Part shown: piece by piece, positions 1-5,104 of the stretch | Numbering within the stretch: the stretch's first letter is position 1 | How the letters are laid out: each line of letters begins with the position of its first letter | Assembly: GCA_003601725.1 (NCBI GenBank) | Contig: PIYJ01000085.1 | Span: 1 to 5,104, forward strand | Direction: 5' to 3' | Length of the DNA stretch: 5,104 bases | DNA from: Candidatus Bathyarchaeota archaeon | GTDB lineage: Archaea; Thermoproteota; Bathyarchaeia; Bathyarchaeales; DTEX01 | Program-made: the position numbers and the translations under genes | Notes under the pieces: model-generated | Seen by the model: only the letters and a program-made list of their open reading frames with translations | The model's database searches: none | Told to the model about the DNA's origin: nothing

Positions 1-2
1 GT

Positions 3-530
3 TCTAAACCTATTTTGACGTTTAGACCTGAAGAGGAATTCGCCGCTTACTTAGCTGGGAAAACGCAGGAAAAGACAGGGGTTATACCCGTAATAGAGCA
101 GGTTCTAGCGGAGAGGGATGACGTTCAGATAGTAGCGATTCCAAGATATACGGAGCAAATGGAGATTCTCCGTGAATCCTTCCAAGACAGGATCATCGTG
201 TCCCATTCATCTATTGATGGCCCTAGCCTTCTCTATTACACCACGATCTTCATAGGAGGCGGGGGAACAATGACAACGGAGGCGGCTCTACTGGGGGTGC
301 CTACGTTCTCCTTTTACCCCAGTGAACCATTCGTAGTCCTGAAATATCTAATAAGAAAGGGGTTTGTGAAGCTTGTGAGAGACCCGAATGAATTGGCGAT
401 GAAGATATTGGAGACGCTGGATAACATAAAGGACGAAAAGAGAAAGCAGAGTGAAAGAGCCGAGAGGCTGGTTGAAACTTTTGAAGATCCAATCCGAGTG
501 ATAACGGCTGAGATTGAGAAGGCTGTTTAA
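3..530 (+). CDS. DUF354 family protein (GT-B-fold, nucleotide-sugar-enzyme-like), 3' part
   Basis: This is a 175-codon C-terminal fragment ending at TAA 528-530. The frame stays open to the left edge and reads SKPILTFRPEEEFAAYL, so the TTG at 15 is not the true start; the gene begins upstream. From memory the DUF354 family is about 340 residues, so roughly half is missing. The fragment looks like the C-terminal Rossmann half of a GT-B fold related to UDP-GlcNAc 2-epimerases and glycosyltransferases: an FRPEEEFAAY strand-loop near its start, then FIGGGGTMTTEAALLGVP at about residues 83-100, the glycine-rich loop and helix that bind the nucleotide-sugar phosphate in related folds. A charged helix (KDEKRKQSERAERL) lies near the end. 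No signal peptide or membrane segment is visible in this part, so it is probably cytoplasmic. DUF354 proteins have no well-established reaction; a role in surface polysaccharide or glycolipid synthesis is inference. It is not obviously linked to gatDE downstream. Confidence 0.85.
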   Translation, partial: SKPILTFRPEEEFAAYLAGKTQEKTGVIPVIEQVLAERDDVQIVAIPRYTEQMEILRESFQDRIIVSHSSIDGPSLLYYTTIFIGGGGTMTTEAALLGVPTFSFYPSEPFVVLKYLIRKGFVKLVRDPNELAMKILETLDNIKDEKRKQSERAERLVETFEDPIRVITAEIEKAV

Positions 531-605
531 ATAAAGGAATCATTCCGTATCAACTGTTCTTTTCGGCCCCCTTTCATCTCTTAAACGATTTCACATCTTC
601 AACGT

Positions 606-619
606 CAAAAACTTTTATC
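606..619 (+). promoter_or_regulatory. Candidate archaeal BRE/TATA promoter for gatDE
   Basis: A purine-rich run (CAAAAA) is followed by CTTTTATC, resembling an archaeal BRE plus TATA box. With usual archaeal spacing the transcript would begin near 640, giving gatD a leader of roughly 60 bases. It lies in the only gap of useful length upstream of gatD. The match is modest and a second T-rich site (CTTTATGG, about 631-638) could serve instead. Confidence 0.3.
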
Positions 620-627
620 GCTGCAAG

Positions 628-645
628 TCTCTTTATGGTAAGAGA
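628..645. repeat. Inverted repeat TCTCTT-6-AAGAGA upstream of gatD
   Basis: TCTCTT (628-633) and AAGAGA (640-645) are perfect reverse complements separated by six bases (TATGGT). The dyad straddles the transcription start predicted from the upstream TATA-like box, so it could be a repressor site or a small 5'-leader hairpin. A 6 bp dyad can arise by chance in an AT-rich gap, so this is only a candidate. Confidence 0.3.
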
Positions 646-698
646 TAGTATTATGTTACTGAAAGAATGGAAACTTCACAGATATGGAAGAATGAGGA

Positions 699-2057
699 TT
701 GAGCGAGAAACTTCCCGGATATAAAGGAGAAGCCCTGAAGGCTTTAGAAAGACTTGGAGCTGAAGCTGGCGATCTTCTCCGCGTAGAGAAGGACGGAGAG
801 ATATACGAAGGCATCTTGATGCCTAGATCTGAACTGGGAGATGACAAACACATAGTGATTAAGATAAGATCCGGATACAACGTAGGAATAAGAATAACCC
901 CCGAGACAAGAATAGAAAAGAAAGGAACCAGAGCAAAACCCTCCTTCGTTCCGCCGCCGCCTCCAAAGCAGAGACCCAACCTACCGAGGGTGACGATAAT
1001 CAGCACTGGAGGAACAATAGCAAGCCGAGTGGACTATAGGACAGGCGCGGTTAGACCAGCCATCTCAGCGAGCGACCTCTACAGCATCGTCCCCGAGCTT
1101 TCCGAGATAGCCACGATTGACACGGAGATTCTCTTCAGCGCGTTCAGCGAGGATTTAACCCCGAGACACTGGGCGGAAACAGCGAAGACCGTAGCTAAAC
1201 ATATCGAAAAAGGCGCACAAGGCATAGTCATAACTCATGGGACAGATACCATGGGCTATACAGCCGCAGCGTTAAGCTTCGCCTTGCAGAATCTACCCGT
1301 ACCCGTAGTGTTAGTGGGGGCTCAAAGATCTGAAGACCGGCCGAGCTCAGATGCAGCTGAAAATCTTATTGGAGCCGTGCAATGTGCAGCTACCGCTCCG
1401 TTCGCTGAAGTGGTCGTTGCGATGCATCAGACGATCTCTGACGAGGCGGTCGCGATACATAGGGGGACGAAGGTTAGGAAGCTACACACGAGTCGACGTG
1501 ACGCTTTCAAAACAGTGAACGCTGAGCTTCTTGCGAGGGTGCTTAACGGAAAAGTTGTCATGCTTACAGATGATTTCACCCCTAGAAGGGATGATAGAAG
1601 ACTCGTCTTGAAACCTGAATTCGAGGAGAAGGTTGCCCTCATCAAGTTTTATCCCGGCATGAATCCGAAGATCATCGAGTGGCACGTTGAGGAAGGATAC
1701 AGGGGGATCATACTTGAAGGAACAGGCTTGGGACATGTACGTCGGAAATGCTTCCCTTCAATCCGGAAGGCCATAGAAAATGACGTCATAGTGGCTATGA
1801 CTTCCCAGTGCATTTGGGGACGGGTGAACATGAACGTCTATGCTAACGGGAGGGATCTGCTTTCGATAGGGGTGATCCCGCTGGGAGACATGCTTGCTGA
1901 GACGGCTCTGGTTAAGCTCATGTGGATTCTGGGTCAAACCCGAGACTTGGAAGAGGCTAAGAATCTTCTGACAAAAAACATCGCTCACGAATTCTCAAGC
2001 AGAACTGTTGAACCGATTGAGCCGCCTGAAACCATAAGACGTGAAGGGAGGAATTGA
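699..2057 (+). CDS. gatD: Glu-tRNA(Gln) amidotransferase subunit D
   Basis: GatD is the glutaminase subunit of the archaeal GatDE complex. It is an L-asparaginase-like enzyme that hydrolyses glutamine (or asparagine) and channels ammonia to GatE. Residues 1-75 match the GatD N-terminal beta-barrel (YEGILMP, ELGDDKHIVIKI, GYNVGI). A proline-rich linker (about 77-97, including PPPPP at 85-89) leads to the asparaginase domain. Expected catalytic residues are present: T103 in STGGTIAS, T182-D183 in HGTDTMGYTAA and K261 in VRKLHTSRRDAF; QRSEDRPSSDAAENL (209-223) and the SQCIWGRVNMNVY loop (369-381) are also typical. At 452 residues it is full length for the family. The start is TTG: an in-frame TGA at 693-695 excludes anything upstream, and the next ATG (codon 41) would remove most of the N-terminal domain. 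The ribosome site is weak (GGAAG at 686-690; GAGGA abuts the start). The gene ends two bases before gatE. Confidence 0.96.
   Translation: MSEKLPGYKGEALKALERLGAEAGDLLRVEKDGEIYEGILMPRSELGDDKHIVIKIRSGYNVGIRITPETRIEKKGTRAKPSFVPPPPPKQRPNLPRVTIISTGGTIASRVDYRTGAVRPAISASDLYSIVPELSEIATIDTEILFSAFSEDLTPRHWAETAKTVAKHIEKGAQGIVITHGTDTMGYTAAALSFALQNLPVPVVLVGAQRSEDRPSSDAAENLIGAVQCAATAPFAEVVVAMHQTISDEAVAIHRGTKVRKLHTSRRDAFKTVNAELLARVLNGKVVMLTDDFTPRRDDRRLVLKPEFEEKVALIKFYPGMNPKIIEWHVEEGYRGIILEGTGLGHVRRKCFPSIRKAIENDVIVAMTSQCIWGRVNMNVYANGRDLLSIGVIPLGDMLAETALVKLMWILGQTRDLEEAKNLLTKNIAHEFSSRTVEPIEPPETIRREGRN
2046..2051 (+). promoter_or_regulatory. Shine-Dalgarno site deciding the gatE start
   Basis: GGGAGG sits inside the last codons of gatD, eight bases before the ATG at 2060. 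An in-frame TTG at 2054 is only two bases from this site and would overlap the gatD stop, so ATG 2060 is the better start. The placement also implies translational coupling of gatE to gatD. Confidence 0.75.
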
Positions 2058-2059
2058 CG

Positions 2060-3976
2060 ATGAACCTTAATTATAAAGATTTAGGCCTAAAAGTAGGATT
2101 AGAATGCCATCAGCAGCTAGACACGAAAGAGAAACTCTTCTGCTCATGCAGACCTGAACTCTTCAAAGGAGAACCGCAGATAACTTTCCTCCGAAGACTT
2201 AGACCGACGCAGAGCGAGCTAGGCCAGATAGATCCCGCCGCATACTTCGAGTTTCAGAAGGGCGTGAAGATCCTCTACGAGGCAGATCCGCAGACTTCAT
2301 GTTTGGTTGAGATGGATGAGGAACCCCCGCATGAGCTGAACCGTGAAGCGCTGGATATCGCTTTGACAGCCGCGTTGATGATGAACGCCAAACCTGTTGA
2401 TGAAGTCCACGTGATGCGGAAGGTAGTCATAGACGGATCGAACACGACGGGCTTTCAGAGAACATGCGTCGTCGCTCTTAACGGCGAGATCCAAGTTGAA
2501 GGGAAAAAGATACCTATAGAGCATGTGAGCTTAGAGGAGGACGCTGCGAGGAAAACCGGTGAAGATGGCTTCATCATCCATTATCGAATCGACAGGCTCT
2601 GCATACCTCTAATTGAAGTTACCACAGGCCCAGTGATCTACTCTCCGAAGGAGGCTGAGAAAGTCGCGTTAACGATAGGGCGGATCTTAAGGGCCACCGG
2701 GAAGGTTAAACGCGGGATTGGAACGATCCGTCAAGACTTGAACATCTCGATTCGGGACGGCGCGCTGATCGAAGTGAAGGGCGTTCAGGAACTGGAGCTC
2801 ATCTCGAAAGTTATAGAGCTGGAGGTTCAACGTCAGCTGAGCCTTCTTAAAATACGTGAGGAGCTTAGAAGACGCGGTGTTACGGAGGAACAGATAAGAG
2901 AAGAGATCGTGGATGTAAAATCGATCTTCAAAGAGACGAGATGCCGCATCATCCGAAAAGCCATAAAACAGAACAAACGCGTGATGGCCATCAAGCTTCC
3001 CGGATTCTCCGGTCTTCTAGGAACCGAGCTTATTCCAGGTCTCAGGCTTGGAACCGAAATGGCTGATAGAGCTCGATTCTGGGGAAGAGTCGGCGGAATC
3101 CTCCATACGGATGAGCTTCCATCCTATGGGGTTTCAGAGGAAGAAATGGAAAAGCTAATGGGGACGCTTAAGGCTGGGCCTCAAGACGCGGCAGTAATCG
3201 TTGCAGATGTGAAAGAGAACTGTGTAGATGCTTTACGCGCAGTTGCGGAGAGGGCTAAAGAGGCGATAAAAGGCGTTCCAGAGGAGACCAGGGCGGCTAA
3301 TCCTGACGGGACAACTCGTTATATGAGGCCTAGACCAGGAGCAGCTAGGATGTATCCTGAGACCGATGTGCCACCCATACCGATAACAACGGAGCATATC
3401 CATCGATTAAGGAAGGCTCTCCCAGAGCTACCTGAGCAGAGAATTAAAAGGCTCATCAGAGAATACGGCATAAACGAGAAACTCGCGCGGCAACTTCAAG
3501 ATTCAGATTATGGAGGCCTCTTCGAAGTTGTGGTTAAGGAGACAGGGGTTTCCCCCACTCTCGTCGCGGCGACATTAACGGAGACCTTTAAGTCTCTTAA
3601 ACGTGACGGAATCGAAGTTGAAAGGCTTCGAGATGACCAGATAATTGAGGCCTTCAGGCTTGTGAGTTCTGGGAAGACTTCAAAGGAGGCGCTGCCTGAG
3701 ATTGTGAAGTGGCTCGTGAAGCATGAAGAGGCAAGTCCCATCGAGGCTGTCAAAGCCTTAGGGTTAGGCATGCTTTCCAAGGATGAGCTCAGCAGAATAA
3801 TTAAGGAAACAATCAGCCAAAACCGGGATCTAATAATTGAAAGAGGGCAGAGAGCCTTCGGTTTCCTAATGGGTTTAATCATGAAGAAGTACAGGGGAAA
3901 AGTAAATGCTGAAGAGGTAAGCCGGCTGATCAGAGAGGAACTTTCAAAAGAACCAAAGCATAAAAGCGCAGATTAA
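2060..3976 (+). CDS. gatE: Glu-tRNA(Gln) amidotransferase subunit E
   Basis: GatE is the kinase/amidase and tRNA-binding subunit of archaeal GatDE, a relative of bacterial GatB. It phosphorylates the glutamyl group on Glu-tRNA(Gln) with ATP and replaces the phosphate with ammonia delivered from GatD. The protein is 638 residues, full length for the family. The GatB-like cradle occupies about 1-290, with GLECHQQLDTKEKLFCSC (13-30), DGSNTTGFQRT (125-135), SLEEDAARKTGEDG (157-170) and GIGTIRQDLNISI (219-231). About 291-410 fits the AspRS-type insertion domain that distinguishes GatE from GatB, and the cradle resumes with ARMYPETDVPPIPIT (429-443). About 445-635 is the helical domain and YqeY-like tail that contacts the tRNA. 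The paired cysteines C28 and C30 could contribute to a metal site, by analogy with GatB; that is inference. It lies two bases after gatD and is surely co-transcribed and probably translationally coupled with it. No truncation or frameshift is seen. Confidence 0.97.
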   Translation: MNLNYKDLGLKVGLECHQQLDTKEKLFCSCRPELFKGEPQITFLRRLRPTQSELGQIDPAAYFEFQKGVKILYEADPQTSCLVEMDEEPPHELNREALDIALTAALMMNAKPVDEVHVMRKVVIDGSNTTGFQRTCVVALNGEIQVEGKKIPIEHVSLEEDAARKTGEDGFIIHYRIDRLCIPLIEVTTGPVIYSPKEAEKVALTIGRILRATGKVKRGIGTIRQDLNISIRDGALIEVKGVQELELISKVIELEVQRQLSLLKIREELRRRGVTEEQIREEIVDVKSIFKETRCRIIRKAIKQNKRVMAIKLPGFSGLLGTELIPGLRLGTEMADRARFWGRVGGILHTDELPSYGVSEEEMEKLMGTLKAGPQDAAVIVADVKENCVDALRAVAERAKEAIKGVPEETRAANPDGTTRYMRPRPGAARMYPETDVPPIPITTEHIHRLRKALPELPEQRIKRLIREYGINEKLARQLQDSDYGGLFEVVVKETGVSPTLVAATLTETFKSLKRDGIEVERLRDDQIIEAFRLVSSGKTSKEALPEIVKWLVKHEEASPIEAVKALGLGMLSKDELSRIIKETISQNRDLIIERGQRAFGFLMGLIMKKYRGKVNAEEVSRLIREELSKEPKHKSAD

Positions 3977-3997
3977 AGGGCCAACAAACCCTTTTTT
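3975..3997 (+). terminator. Stem plus T-run after gatE
   Basis: AAAGGG (3975-3980) and CCCTTT (3989-3994) form a 6 bp stem with an 8-base loop, and the T's continue to 3997 (six in all). The stem overlaps the gatE stop codon. A second T-rich stretch lies at 4015-4022. This is a plausible terminator for gatDE, since archaeal termination depends mainly on T-runs. The minus-strand gene ends at 4054, and read from that strand the same stem is also present, though with a weaker T-run. Confidence 0.55.
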
Positions 3998-4053
3998 GGA
4001 AAGATCATCTCGCGTTCTTTTTATCATCTAAAATGAAGAGCACGTCAACATCC

Positions 4054-4752
4054 CTATTCAGAGACTGCTTCTTTATTCTCTGTAGTTTGCAGAGCTTCAA
4101 GAATAGCCTTTATGTATTCCTTAAGCTTCTGAGGCGAGACATCTGATGATATATTAAGATTTATGTTGATGCTTGCCCCCGGCATGGGCAGCTTCACCTC
4201 AGAAGGCCCAATTGATGCTTTAATCGTCTTCGCAGTTCGCTCCATCCTTTTAGGCGGCCCCTCCATAGACGCGGAGATCTCTTTTAATCCGAAGGCATAT
4301 GCAAGCATATCTAAAAAGGCGTTTAGTCCAACTTTGTCGGCTCTTAGGTCTCCGTAAACTCTTGGAAGCTCAACGAGAAGAGCATCCCTACTTAGGCCTT
4401 CACGTTCTATTCTCTCAATGAACTTTACTAGAACCTCATCTTTCGAAAGGAATCTTCTAAGCATCTCTCTTGTCTTTTCTCCCCTCGGGTCAATCCTATA
4501 GGCATATGCAAACTCCGCGGCTTCCCGATTCAAAATGTATTTGCCGGGTTCTTTCTCGCTTTCCTCAAGGAATCTCCAGCTCTTAAAGAAGTTATTGTTT
4601 CGGCTGATGTTATGAAGCGACACGTTTGACCTTTCCACCACGTCGCTTACTCCAACATATTCTTTGTCTGCACCTGCATTTAGATAGGCCACTAGGATGT
4701 CACATATCTTCGGGAAACTTAAGCGTCGAGGAAAATACTTGTTTCCACCCAT
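4054..4752 (-). CDS. Unnamed winged-helix protein, DUF5343-like
   Basis: This 232-residue protein reads towards gatE. I do not recognise a named gene. Residues about 12-85 look like a winged helix-turn-helix: SFPKICDILVAYLNAG helix, then VGVSDVVERSNVSLHNISRN as helix-turn-helix, then a short wing around EKEPGKYILNREAAEF. Residues about 90-160 are a second helical region (TREMLRRFLSKDEVLVKFIE). A linker rich in K, P and G leads to a C-terminal beta strand ASININLNIS (193-202) and helix SPQKLKEYIKAILEAL (206-221). The order resembles DUF5343-type archaeal and bacterial proteins as I remember them; no search was possible. It has no signal peptide or membrane segment. A transcriptional regulator or nucleic-acid-binding role is inferred from the fold only. 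The start is ATG 4752: an in-frame TGA lies two codons upstream, and AGGGAA (4767-4762, minus) is a weak ribosome site nine bases before it. Gene reality is well supported; function is not. Confidence 0.85.
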   Translation of the reverse strand: MGGNKYFPRRLSFPKICDILVAYLNAGADKEYVGVSDVVERSNVSLHNISRNNNFFKSWRFLEESEKEPGKYILNREAAEFAYAYRIDPRGEKTREMLRRFLSKDEVLVKFIERIEREGLSRDALLVELPRVYGDLRADKVGLNAFLDMLAYAFGLKEISASMEGPPKRMERTAKTIKASIGPSEVKLPMPGASININLNISSDVSPQKLKEYIKAILEALQTTENKEAVSE

Positions 4753-4765
4753 TTTTGTTCATTCC

Positions 4766-4888
4766 CTATTTTCTATTCCTGTTTATATTAGAAAAATTAT
4801 TGATCGACACGATAAGTGAACTAGGCGCGGAAGCTATCGACGACTCGAAGCTGTAAACAACGATCGCTTCGTCATCCTTGATCCTCAT
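4766..4888 (-). CDS. Possible 40-residue small ORF upstream of the winged-helix gene
   Basis: An ATG at 4888 opens 40 codons beginning MRIKDDEAIVVYSFESSIAS and ending at TAG 4768-4766, 13 bases before the start of the winged-helix gene. The first 30 residues alternate charged and hydrophobic positions in a protein-like way, but the last ten (NFSNINRNRK) look like translated AT-rich intergenic DNA. No Shine-Dalgarno sequence precedes the ATG. The frame extends eight codons upstream (ESPDIVIV, including a GTG) before a TAG. It could be a leader peptide, a decayed gene fragment or chance; I recognise no family. It overlaps the proximal TATA-like box of the next gene, which argues against a conserved coding role for its end. 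Confidence 0.18.
   Translation of the reverse strand: MRIKDDEAIVVYSFESSIASAPSSLIVSINNFSNINRNRK
4781..4790 (-). promoter_or_regulatory. Proximal TATA-like box for the winged-helix gene
   Basis: Read on the minus strand this is TAATATAAAC, preceded by AATTTTTC. Standard archaeal spacing would place the transcript start near 4760, about eight bases before the ATG at 4752, giving a nearly leaderless mRNA. The weak ribosome site at 4767-4762 would then lie outside the transcript, so either it is not used or transcripts also come from the distal box at 4942-4949. Confidence 0.45.
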
Positions 4889-4891
4889 AAC

Positions 4892-4923
4892 AATCACGAT
4901 ATCTGGTGATTCCTATCATGATA
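4892..4923. promoter_or_regulatory. Two adjacent small dyads, candidate operator
   Basis: AATCAC (4892-4897) and GTGATT (4906-4911) form an inverted repeat with an 8-base centre containing GATATC. Three bases further is TATCATGATA (4914-4923), a perfect 10-base palindrome. Both share an ATCA/TGAT core. The cluster sits where transcription from the distal minus-strand TATA-like box would start, which is a usual place for an archaeal repressor site. The obvious candidate binder is the winged-helix protein encoded just downstream, but nothing here proves binding. Confidence 0.3.
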
Positions 4924-4941
4924 CTTAATAGGGCATTCAAG

Positions 4942-4949
4942 ATATAAAA
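4942..4949 (-). promoter_or_regulatory. Distal TATA-like box, minus strand
   Basis: Read on the minus strand this is TTTTATAT within ACAATTTTATATCTTG. It would start a transcript near 4919, reading through the possible small ORF into the winged-helix gene with a leader of about 165 bases. The site also reads as ATATAAAA on the plus strand, but no plus-strand gene follows it, so the minus orientation is preferred. Confidence 0.35.
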
Positions 4950-5007
4950 TTGTAAATCAACAAAAATTACGAGATCTTAGTAGGCAATTTTGAAAGTGGA
5001 GAGGGGA

Positions 5008-5104
5008 TCAATCTAATCCGACTTCGCTGAGTATCCTCTTGAATTCATCCTCTTTTAAAGACGCCTTCCTTCCGTTCTCATAGATCTCTTTAACCCTAGA
5101 TATT
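5008..5104 (-). CDS. C-terminal end of an unidentified protein (partial)
   Basis: The minus strand is open from the right edge to TGA at 5010-5008, giving the last 31 codons and ending with SLKEDEFKRILSEVGLD. Preceding residues include RVKEIYENGRKA. The amphipathic, charged helix-turn-helix character and codon use look genuinely coding, and the AT-rich gap begins straight after the stop. The tail vaguely resembles the C-terminal ends of isopropylmalate/homocitrate synthase-type enzymes, but 31 residues are too few to name it. The gene starts outside the window. The next gene on the same strand starts 255 bases downstream behind its own TATA-like boxes, so the two are probably separate transcription units. 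Confidence 0.6.
   Translation of the reverse strand, partial: ISRVKEIYENGRKASLKEDEFKRILSEVGLD

Noticed and set aside
15..17. TTG at 15 as the start of the DUF354 protein
   Set aside because: The reading frame is open to the window edge and the residues before it continue the family sequence; the fragment also lacks the N-terminal half of the family.
531..600. tRNA or other structured RNA, or a strong terminator, after the DUF354 gene
   Set aside because: No cloverleaf or long stem was found; only a short GGAA-TCA-TTCC palindrome (536-546) and pyrimidine-rich stretches are present, too weak to annotate.
656..1006. 116-residue minus-strand ORF across the gatD start
   Set aside because: It is the reverse-strand shadow of gatD, with low-complexity GGGGG from the proline codons and no family resemblance.
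2054..2056. TTG at 2054 as the gatE start
   Set aside because: It lies two bases from the Shine-Dalgarno site and overlaps the gatD stop, while ATG 2060 is spaced eight bases from the site and matches the usual GatE N-terminus.
3508..3882. 124-residue minus-strand ORF within gatE
   Set aside because: It lies wholly inside the well-supported gatE tail domain; its S/T/L/P-rich composition is typical of an antisense shadow.
4626..4856. 76-residue plus-strand ORF with a hydrophobic stretch (FLFIPYF-like)
   Set aside because: It overlaps the start and promoter region of the minus-strand winged-helix gene; the hydrophobic run comes from AT-rich promoter DNA, and no ribosome site was seen.
4942..4949. 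Plus-strand promoter reading rightwards from ATATAAAA
   Set aside because: No plus-strand gene follows before the window edge; the only coding sequence there is on the minus strand.

Overview
The window is archaeal. The deciding evidence is an adjacent gatD-gatE pair, the two subunits of the archaea-specific Glu-tRNA(Gln) amidotransferase. A DUF354 glycosyltransferase-fold protein, a TTG start on gatD, TATA-like promoter elements and moderate GC content fit the same picture. The exact lineage cannot be fixed from the sequence; an uncultured TACK/Bathyarchaeia-like or euryarchaeal genome are both possible.

Layout: (1) 3-530, plus strand, the C-terminal half of a DUF354 protein that begins upstream of the window. 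(2) 531-698, an intergenic leader with a TATA-like box, a 6+6 bp inverted repeat and a possible short leader ORF. (3) 699-2057 gatD and 2060-3976 gatE, plus strand, separated by only 2 bases and clearly one operon. (4) 3977-4053, a short convergent gap that opens with a stem followed by a T-run (candidate terminator). (5) 4054-4752, minus strand, an unnamed 232-residue protein with a predicted N-terminal winged-helix domain. (6) 4753-5007, an AT-rich gap of 255 bases with two TATA-like boxes in minus orientation, two small dyads and a possible 40-codon ORF. (7) 5008-5104, minus strand, the last 31 codons of a gene running in from the right edge.

How the genes work together: GatD releases ammonia from glutamine (or asparagine), and GatE activates Glu-tRNA(Gln) and converts it to Gln-tRNA(Gln). 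This is the route to Gln-tRNA in archaea that lack a glutaminyl-tRNA synthetase. The DUF354 gene is unrelated in function and is separated by a 168-base gap. The winged-helix gene is convergent and transcribed independently.

I found no mobile element, CRISPR array, tRNA or rRNA, and no convincing new defence or metabolic system. The least explained parts are the minus-strand winged-helix gene with its dyad-containing upstream region, and the leader and start of gatD.
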